A stretch of DNA of 64,000 nt from Primulina eburnea (Eukaryota; Streptophyta; Magnoliopsida; Lamiales; Gesneriaceae). The position numbers and the translations under genes are program-made. Position 1 is the first letter of the stretch; each line of letters begins with the position of its first letter. Positions 56,261-64,000 of this stretch are shown here, in pieces. The notes below the pieces were generated by a model that was not told the DNA's origin, did not search any database, and saw only the letters and a program-made list of their open reading frames with translations. The DNA is taken from positions 53,332,386 through 53,396,385 of the forward strand of contig NC_133103.1 in assembly GCF_022965805.1 (NCBI RefSeq), written 5' to 3'.

Positions 56261-57718
56261 GAGGCGCGAGGCTTCATTTCTTACTCGCCATTTCAGAGCG
56301 TTCCAGAGCGTTTTAGTCGTTTCTGAGAGGTTTCTAGTCTTTCCCGAGGTTCAGGCACTAGCAGGGAGCTACTGGCTTTGTAGCGGAGCTGTGCTCTAGT
56401 TGGGAGCTAGCGGCATCAGCGGGCTAGCGACGGACGAAGGTTTGGAATTGTATCATTATTATTTCAGGATTATCTAGTTAAGTCTGGTAGATAAGTTTTA
56501 GTGATGGTTTTCACTTGATGAATAGGCTTGGAATAGACCTGTTTGTCTGGTTTTCCAGTGGATTAGGATTGCAGTGATAGAGGTACGAAAGTACTATCCG
56601 AGATATCCTGGTCGAGTATACATTCTTATATGTGTTGCATGATTATGTGGTGCATTGATATATGTCATATGATGCATGCTATTATGTCACGCTGTATGAT
56701 GCATGTTGCATTTCATGTTGAGCCGTATCTCCTTCGAGATAGCCTTTACTGTTGAGCTGTATCTCTTTCGAGATAAGCTATATCTTGTGGGGCCGCTCAG
56801 CCCTGTCTTGTGTTGTGGACGCATGGACACCGAGAGTACACAGTGGCCGACGGGTCCGGAGGGCTTCGGTGATCCGGGACATTTTAGGTCCACGTCTGTT
56901 CTTGTAGTGGATGCAGTGACACAGAGGAGTACCGCGCGGCACTATCCACTTGGCGCCTCTAGACTGAGCATATTGAGATCCTTTGTTACTCCTGTTTCTT
57001 GACTACCCTGGTATCATATCATAGCATGTGCATTTCATATAGGTTTGTATACTCATGCTTTTGTACTGGGCGTTCTTATCGCTCATGTCCTCGGTTTTGT
57101 TTATCTTGGACACCCCATTCCCACGGGGCAGGCCTCAGGTTGGACAGCTCAGGAGGAGGAGGAGGAGGACGTTGAGTAGCTGGTTGGTTTAGTTCTTCGG
57201 TATCTTTTTGATTCGATATGGTTGTACCATATATTTCATTTTAGTTGAGTTGTCCTGGATTTTCGATTGGGTTGTATAACTATCTTTTGGTGACAGTTTT
57301 CCGCCTTTATTTCTGATTGTTTTTAATTAAGTTAATCGCATGCTTAGTTCTTGATTAGTAGGTGATTCTGGAACGGGTCACTACAAGACTGTCTCTGCAA
57401 ATCTGAAACGACATATCGAGAATACTAATATCAATATTCCAATCTCAATTCAACACTGAAACTGATTAATCTGGATTTAATTCAAATCATCGGCATAACG
57501 GTACAAACTCAGTATCTCCGTCAATACCACATCATCAGATAACAATTTCCTTAATTCATAATCGATACCAATACAATCTGATATCATATCTCAGTCAATT
57601 AACTTCAGAAAATCACAACAATTCCATAATCAGTCCGTTTCTTAATCTGACTTCGATTCTATGATGTCTAATATGTCAAGAACAACATATATGAGTTCCA
57701 TTCAATTCTGACAATATC

Positions 57719-60700
57719 TGTAGAACCCGAAAATCAGATTACGTATAAGCCATGCATAATTTCTATTAATTAAAAATTAGAAATGAATATTTTACATATA
57801 TATGAAGTGTTTTAATTATTTTAAAAGTAGATGTTTAGTTTTTTCTTTTCAGGATAAATACGCGAGGCCGGACCGAAGTTGGAGGTTAGAGATAATATTA
57901 ATAATAAGAAAAATATTCCTAAATTTAAATTAAGTCAAGAAATAATTTAAGTTATAGAAAAAGAATGTTATAGGATTTATTAAATTAGTTGGAGTTAAAA
58001 TAGTGAATAAGTTCTTTTAGGTTCAATAGTTAATTAAAGCTTAAATTTAAATATGTAAACAAAAGGGGATAAATTAATCTAAGACTAATATATGCAAAAA
58101 AATTAAAAAAAAAAAAACCTAGCATTTTAATACTTAAATTTTAGGTCAAGTATGCCATGCAATATTCTATCTTAAATTAAAATGTTAATGCATTAAAATA
58201 CATATAATAGATGTTTAAAACCTAAAGAATTTAAAATACAAGGTTTAAATAATAACATACCATGCAAAATTAGTAGGAATTTGGTCAAGACAATTCAAAG
58301 GTGTAATAAACCATTCAAACCATCCTCAATGGTCATTTAGGTGAAATTATACCCTCATTTTAATTCTCTAATGGGTAGTAAACTTAAATGCAATAAAACA
58401 CCTCATTTCTCCTCAACTAATTACCCAAACAAAGCAAGGTGTAATGCAGCAAAAAAAAAAATAATTAACAAACCAACGGCGGTAAGGTAGGAGAAGCAAT
58501 TCAAAAACCCATTCAAATTATCACTAAATGGTTTTCATAGTATATTCATTGCCCACTTTTAAATTTAATAATGAATGGTAATGCAAACTCCATAATTCTC
58601 CTCAAGGCTCCTTAATACCTTACGTTAGCAATTTAACTCCAACGTGCCGCAAGAATAAGGAATAAAATGAATGAGTCTTCGGCAGCTAAGGGAAAAGAAG
58701 AAACATTCAAAATCCATTCCACTCCTTCACTTGTAACTCTCGACTAAATGCATATTATTACATCCTTTAACACCACTTATAACATTCCTCTTCCTTACCC
58801 ACATATCTCACACTCATATGCTCGAAAAATCAGAAGGAAACAGCTGATAAAATCGTGAGAGAACAGCAGCAGTAACAAAGAAGATCCAACTCGGTTCCAT
58901 CGCGTCGTATTGTCGTTTCGATTTGTTTTTCTTCAAAACAAATTCCAGGCATGTATATGTTGTTTATTTTCTCTTCAATCAAGTCCTATAGATATTTTAA
59001 ACCATTATATATACAAGATTCAAGCAATAAATCGAAAATGACAGCAAGTTTACAAGCAAAAATATGTGCAGAAATTTTCTATACTCTTTTGATTCCACTT
59101 CACGGTTTGGTTGCTTTTGTGGATTACAGGTAGTTGCTCGATTCCAGGCACTCAAAGCTGCATCTAGGCAGGTCTTAGAGTATGTTAGGGTGTTTTTGAC
59201 TCATTGGTTTAAGCCACACACGCAGGTTTCATGTTGACAGCAAGAAGTTTCATTTTGTAGCAGATTTGGTTCACGGTTTGTGCTCCTTTGATGGTTAATG
59301 TGAGAGTACAGATCATGGCTGTTCTAAGGACGGTAGCCATGGTCTGAACCCTTCCTTAACATGTCTAGGACGTGGCCAAATCATTCTTTCAAGGTTAATT
59401 CACGGATCCATTAAAATATTACAGCAGCAATACAATTGCACTTCGGCTCCTTCATTTTGCTGTGAGGGTGGGTTTCAGTTTTTGAGTGTTTGGTTGGATG
59501 ATTGTTGGCTTCTAGCCCATAACCATGGTTCATACAACACTCCATCATGTCTAGGTCGAGCCATGGTTGATCAAATGGCCATGGGAACGACCCAAGACAG
59601 TAAAACAAGTTAATACCTATCAAGACACAGCAGGTTGCATTTCTCGGCTAGTATGTTGCATTGTCTTAGGTGTTGGCTCGGTTTGTGGTTGGCTTTTAGC
59701 CCTTAGCCATGGTCCAAGCCATGCCTTAGGATGTTGGTAAGAGTCTAGGGTCGATGGTTCAAGCCAAGAGTTAAAATTTTTCAGAGTTTCAACCCAAATA
59801 AGCAACATAGCCGCTGCTGTAATTTTTCTGCTTTTTGACAGTAACTTGGGTCACGGTTTTTGGTGTTGGTTGAGTTCTTTGTTGGCTTTTAGCCCATGGC
59901 CTTGGACTGGACAATACCTCAATGAGTTAGGAAAGTCATGTTTTTGGCCGTTCGTGATTTGGTCGAGTTTAGAGGTCGTACGAGAATTTACGGTGAAAGG
60001 TGCCAAAATGACTCTCGAAAGAGTGTTTTATGTTTTTGGATTTCTTTCACCTATTTTCGTGTTTTGCAATTCTTACGCATATTTTTCAGTAAATATGGGG
60101 TATTTTAATCATGGTTAAACGTCGGTTTAATGTTGGTTCGAGTTAGTACGATACCATGATTTTAAATCAAGTGGTTGGTCTTAATAGTCTCATTGTTGGT
60201 TCTATGGTTAAGTTTTGGTACTATTGTCAAGGTTAGGTCAAGATAATATTATTTGCATGTGTCACATATTAGAATTAAGTCGCAGCGAGCCTGGGAGCGA
60301 TCCAACTCATCCGGTAAAAATAAGATTATAATTATATTATGTGCATAAAAATTCAAAATGTTTATTTTTGAGATATATGCTATATGTCTTGTGGCCACTT
60401 TATGCTTATGGGTTTGGAAGTCGGTAGGCGCAACCGAGGACCTCTCCGCCCGGTGACTTACGACCGGTTTATGATTATGTATGGGTACGGACATCCACTC
60501 CAAGGGCTGTGATTGATCTCTACCGCCCAGTATACTGTGGTTTAGTCTGATCAGGCGCTTACGCTATGTTATGGGCCACTAGCTTAGAAACATTATCTCT
60601 ACAGGAAATTATGATATGTTATGACAGAGCTCTATGGAGCAAATCTTTTACGTATGATTTTCAGTTATGCACGTAGGTATAATTATTCATGATATGATTT

Positions 60701-61138
60701 TCATCGTACGCTTTACGAAATTTTATTTTTACGTTGCATGCGATTTTATGATATATATTACTTGTTATTCACGATATATACATGTTGAGTCTTTAGACTC
60801 ACTAGACTTGATTGTTGTAGGTATTGATGAGGTCGAGACCACGGGCGGAGACCAGTGAGCGATCTTGGGACAGCAGTAGTAAACCCGAGGACCTTATGAT
60901 TTAATTTACGCACTTTTTATTATTCAAACTCAGTTTTAATACGTTGGATTATTTTAAGTTAATGTTTACGTTGGATTATTTTTAAATTGTTGGTTGAAAA
61001 CATTATTCGCTTATTCTGTTATTTTTAAGTTAAAATTGTTTACATGTTTATTTTAATTAAATAAGACAAGATAAATATTTATTTAGAAAATTTTTAATAA
61101 TTCCGCAAAATTATGAATACGAAATACGGGCCTTTACA
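57719..61138 (+). mobile_element. S: 3.4 kb solo LTR
   Basis: Begins TGTAGAACCCG, ends GGGCCTTTACA, flanked by the duplication ATATC (57714-57718, 61139-61143). No primer-binding site, polypurine tract or coding domain inside, so it is most simply a solo LTR left by LTR-LTR recombination. Contains imperfect internal repeats at 59330-59920 and a block near 60790-60860 (GTTGAGTCTTTAGACTCACTAG) resembling gypsy LTRs. The small open frames inside are not supported as genes. Confidence 0.8.
59330..59920 (+). repeat. Imperfect ~190-bp repeats in S
   Basis: GTTGGCTTTTAGCCC followed by a CCATGG block recurs at about 59502, 59689 and 59881 (first copy GTTGGCTTCTAGCCC); a CCATGGTC without the lead-in lies near 59337. 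The spacing is about 187-192 bp. Confidence 0.7.
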
Positions 61139-61277
61139 ATATCATAATTCCAAAATATGTCAAAACGTAGTAACACTTACGTCCAGTTGTAGCCTACGTT
61201 GATAGGAACACAATACCGAAGTCGGATTTAAAATCAGACGGACGGATTTCGAACTTACCTCGCGCATATGCGCGATT

Positions 61278-61987
61278 CAAACTAATATTAGATTTCTTGG
61301 TCATATGATCTAAAAAGAGAAAATAATTCCTATACAAAAAATATAGAATTTGGTTCAAATTTTCCTGATATTATAACTGATAAAACTGGGTTACAAAGAT
61401 TTTTAGGAAGTTTAAATTATATTTCTCTTTATATTAAAAATTTAACAAATGATTTTGCTATCTTATATGATAGATTAAAGGAAAATCCTTTACCTTGATT
61501 CGAAAAACATACAGAAACTGTTAAAAATATTAAGAAAAAGTTAAAAACCTTCTTTGTCTTATTTTATCAAATCCCCAATGGGATAAAATTGATGAAAGAG
61601 ATGCTTCTGATATAGGTTTTGGAGGCATTCTAAAACAAATAGATCTAAAAAAACAAGAATATCTTATTCGATTTTATTCTGGAAAATGGAATAATGCTCA
61701 GAAAAATTACTCTACAGTAGCAAAAGAAATTTTAGCTATTGTCAAATGTATTTTATAATTTCAAGATGATGTATATAATCAAAAGTTTGTTATAAAAAAT
61801 TATTGCAAATCTACAAAATTTATGTTTACTAAAGATTTTAAACATGGTGTTTCTAAGCAAATTGCAAGATGGCAAGCTCATTTAGTCTCTTTTGATTTTG
61901 AAATTATTTACAAAAAAGGTGAAGATAATCACTTATCAGACTTCTTAACCAGAGAATATATATATCTTAATGTTCTTATTTACAGAT
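61278..61987 (+). pseudogene. Endogenous pararetrovirus: C-terminal reverse transcriptase and RNase H, decayed
   Basis: Viral sequence resumes near 61278 with a reverse-transcriptase thumb-like start (FLGH near 61297), a LQRFLGSLNYI stretch near 61390, and an RNase H-like region near 61600-61930 (GFGGILKQ, SGKWNNAQKNYSTVAKE, and a DNHLSDFL ending). Stops and frame shifts are present, for example near 61497 and 61756. The palm with its catalytic aspartates is missing between this segment and 53493, presumably lost with the end of T5. The ending and order fit a caulimovirid polymerase, but this copy cannot be active. Confidence 0.8.
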
Positions 61988-63350
61988 ATGAATTCTCGTG
62001 AAAGAGGAGATTTCTCTTATAGAGAAAGAGGTAGTAGGGGAAAGCCACTCATATTATTGCTCAACATGGAAAGCTGATGCTTATAGCCCAGAACATTTCC
62101 AGTTCATCAGCTAGTAATACTGAGCAAAATGAGTTATACAATGAATTTCAAGAATTCTTGAAACAGAAACAGATAAATAATACAGATTCTCAGTCTCAAG
62201 CATCATATGCTAACATCATTAAAGATGATGAAGGTGATTCAGCTCTTTATATAGAGACAAAATATCGCGAATTAATTCTTCTCATAGAAGAAAAAGATAT
62301 TCAATGGGAAAAAACTCAATGGACTATCATGGAGAGATATTTGACCGATAAATCATATGTATATGGTTCTTACAAACAAAGAAGATTTTATGAAAATCTT
62401 CTATTACCAACAAAAAATGTTGAAATAACTCACTTTTATAGTAATACTCAGCAGAAAGGAAGTTATAACTTCTCAAAGTTTATTATCAAAAAGATTATAT
62501 CTATTGAAGAATGAGGTATATCTCCATTAGTTGAAAAAGAGTTTTATTCTCAAAGTCATCAACTGAGTTTTAAATTCAATTTTTGGGATTATGTTGAGAG
62601 TTTTAATAAATCTCTATTTTATGAAAATGAGAAAAGAAAACATACATGATTTTTAAAAATCTGTGAAAATGATTTCCATTACTCGATTCCAAATTGATTT
62701 TATCTATGGTGGAAAATATTTGCTCCATCATCAAAAAATTTACCAGAAGCTTTTATAAAACCAATGAATACTTGGCTAAATGTTTCTGCAAGTATAAAAA
62801 AAATCATTTTCTGAACATTAGATCGACGGAAAGACTTTATGTCTATTTTTTTATGGAATTTGGAATTTCATGGATCTGGAGATGGCAACCAGAATTCGGT
62901 TAAACTAATAAAGGTATTCCTTGCATATGGAGAACCTATTCCACAAAATTTTGGGAAAAATTATTAAGAGATGATCCAGATACCGGAAAGCCTTATGGCT
63001 ATGAAACTCTTCAACAGTTGGAGGAGAAAATTTCTTTATACCAGAAAGATTTCAATAATAAACAAGAGAAAGAGCAAGATTCTATGAGTCCATTCAAGAT
63101 TCTGACTCAGAAATATTCTGAGATTTATTCAAAAGAAAAAATGATTGAAGTTTTCATTGATGAAATGAAGAAGGATCTTTATAAGAATATTGGATGTTCT
63201 GAATCCAAATCGGACAAATCAATGGCTTCCGAATCAAGTGAGAATCAATTCCTTCATATCATGCAAATGCAAGATACACAAGACCCAAAGAAAGATATTC
63301 CTAATTTTTCTCATATCAACGACATTTTTGAAAATTTAAAAACTCCATAA
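61988..63350 (+). pseudogene. Endogenous pararetrovirus: downstream ORF of unknown function, decayed
   Basis: Begins near 61988 with MNSRERGDFSYRERGSRG right after the RNase H region and then shifts frame. Open pieces are 62077-62514 (a Gln/Asn-rich start, then KYRELILLIEEKDIQWEK, a possible coiled-coil region) and 63018-63350 (KDFNNKQEKEQDSMSPFK, acidic and Ser-rich end). Frames break near 62060, 62515 and 62900. A second ORF after the polymerase is known in florendoviruses, whose product has no assigned role; the match here is by position only. Could also be a diverged transactivator-type ORF. Confidence 0.6.
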
Positions 63351-64000
63351 AAGATAATATTAAAGATGATTAAGACATTCATCTTTAATAAAGTTAGTGG
63401 TATATCACTATCAACTTTTGAATTTGGTAAGCATGTTACTATCTGATTTTAAAAAGCATTGTACTGTTTATATTTTTAGTTGGAATCCGGGGTTTCATGT
63501 CCGGATCTTCCTTCTATAAGTAGGATGTTTTGTGTTCTTAGAACAACACGGTCGAGTTTGCTCCTCTTTATTCTCTCTCTGTAAAAAAACCCTACTATAT
63601 CAATAAAAGCTTCAGGTTCTCTGATTACAACTTTGTAGGTTTATATTATTGTTTTTATTTTTTGTTTTTATTTACTGTTTTAAATTTATATTTCATAAAT
63701 TAGCCTGAATTACAGGTTAAAGCATTCGTGCTAAATTATTACCTTACTATGACATTATCTCTATTTATTTGTAACTTGGAATTAGATTGAGATAATAAAA
63801 GATTTATTTAAATTTTTGGAATTTATTGTAATATAACAGTCTTTGGTTAGAACATAAGTTAAAAAAATGAACCAAGAAATGGTAAACACAAGATTCGAGT
63901 AACCAAGAAATAATAAATTAATGTTGTAGCCCTTCAGCCTGTTTAGCTGAGAAATGGAGTTTAAGACGTTTATGGGCGATTTTTATGAATTTATGTTTCT
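63351..64000 (+). other. Pararetrovirus terminal noncoding region and AT-rich flank
   Basis: After the last ORF piece there is AT-rich sequence with the promoter and poly(A) signals listed separately (63515-63607). From 63610 to the window end I see no coding region and no recognisable element end; it could be viral leader or flanking host DNA. Confidence 0.5.
63515..63607 (+). promoter_or_regulatory. Pararetrovirus promoter TATA box and poly(A) signal
   Basis: TATAAG at 63515-63520 (in TTCTATAAGTAGG), a pyrimidine-rich leader (CTCTTTATTCTCTCTCTG), and AATAAA at 63602-63607. A TATA box shortly upstream of a poly(A) signal fits the terminally redundant transcript of caulimovirids. Confidence 0.6.

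Larger units (their letters stand above)
54460..57385 (+). mobile_element. R: rearranged chromovirus with an inverted LTR end at its left
   Basis: The right side is normal: end of pol, polypurine tract (AAGGGGGGGAGAA, about 55922-55934), 3' LTR 55935-57385 ending GGGTCACTACA. The left side (54460-54793) is the reverse complement of the last about 330 bp of that LTR, fused directly to mid-integrase. A 5-bp copy AGACT (or AAGAC, one-base ambiguity) flanks the whole unit, so the inversion was probably present when it integrated. Confidence 0.85.
55935..57385 (+). repeat. R 3' LTR
   Basis: TGTAGTATCCCG to GGGTCACTACA, about 1450 bp. Palindrome array 55992-56244, TATA box 56253-56260. Confidence 0.9.
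53494..61276 (-). mobile_element. T5: truncated family-T LTR, interrupted by R and S
   Basis: Starts with the family terminus TGTGGGGACCCGGACGC. Segments 53494-54459, 57391-57713 and 61139-61276 are LTR sequence matching T2 in order, including the CTGTTGTC/GACAACAG stems and the GACGTAAGT-type donor (minus strand of ACTTACGTCC near 61180). It ends at a single array unit GCGCATATGCGC (61262-61273); the rest of U3, the expected terminus and any duplication are missing, and pararetrovirus sequence follows. The LTR coding exon is not conserved here. Confidence 0.75.

Noticed and set aside
55951..56316. Several overlapping frames in both strands with repeated SDDP/SDRP peptides
   Set aside because: They are all readings of the TCGGATCGTCCGA array, open because the repeat has no stop in several frames.
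59846..60118. 90-codon frame inside S and other small frames at 58951, 59411, 59620 and 60667
   Set aside because: Short, without domain matches, inside a solo LTR with internal repeats; no supporting start context or homologue recognised.
53494..61276. T5 as a complete retrotransposon containing R and S as its coding part
   Set aside because: R and S have their own TSDs within the LTR sequence, and there is no second LTR, primer-binding site or gag of family T in this segment.
1..64000. Host genes, tRNA or rRNA genes
   Set aside because: No reading frame with host-protein character and no tRNA or rRNA sequence was recognised; the initiator tRNA matches are 12-bp primer-binding sites only.

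Overview
The window is plant nuclear DNA, most likely from a eudicot, and I can support no host gene in it. Evidence for a plant: LTR retrotransposons primed by initiator tRNA-Met, a CACTA (En/Spm) transposon with a TNP2-type transposase, Ty1/copia and chromovirus proteins, and an endogenous pararetrovirus (caulimovirid). Essentially every base can be assigned to a stack of nested mobile elements.

Layout, oldest to youngest. An endogenous pararetrovirus (52578-53493, resuming at about 61278-63610) was hit by a minus-strand Ty1/copia element whose 5' LTR is now in three pieces (2247-2334, 34214-34449, 52422-52577) and whose decayed gag lies at 918-2199. Element T1 (2335-34213) and a CACTA transposon (34450-52418, TSD GTA) sit inside that copia LTR. 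T1 contains T2 (6805-30537, TSD AAATC). T2 contains an almost intact chromovirus G in one LTR (6952-14698, TSD ACAAT) and T3 in its internal region (17315-25455, TSD AAAAT). The CACTA carries T4 (43451-51953, TSD GTAGT). The pararetrovirus reverse transcriptase is split by a truncated LTR T5 (53494-about 61276), which holds a rearranged chromovirus R (54460-57385) and a 3.4 kb solo LTR S (57719-61138, TSD ATATC). T0 (1-917) is the end of another family-T LTR.

Family T (T0-T5) is a non-autonomous, gag-only chromovirus family (TR-GAG-like): about 2.1-2.3 kb LTRs, a gag with zinc knuckles ending in a stop, then about 2.7 kb of decayed pol that all copies share. Its parts suggest an unusual expression scheme. 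Gag has no ATG after the primer-binding site. A 52-nt exon inside the LTR, opening with ATG and encoding MDR(V/F)EYRSS(S/F)SSDR, ends in a splice donor and joins in the same phase to a 3' splice site directly before gag in T1, T3 and T4; in T2 the exon and the acceptor are both present. The removed intron would carry the LTR end and the primer-binding site.

The most striking signal is in the LTR promoters. Just upstream of the TATA region, LTRs T1-T4, G and R each carry 6-10 short inverted repeats of 12-14 bp (T5 keeps one). There are four different motifs: ACCGC-GGGT-GCGGT, GCGC-ATAT-GCGC, GGCGC-CCGA-GCGGT with its partner ACCGC-CCGA-GCGCC, and TCGGA-TCG-TCCGA. The units come in pairs whose starts are 20-24 bp apart, with wider gaps (mostly 31-53 bp) between pairs. 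Related LTRs carry different motifs while unrelated ones share a motif and its spacing, so the array behaves as an exchangeable promoter module. I regard this array grammar and the LTR-encoded start exon as the best candidates for something new.
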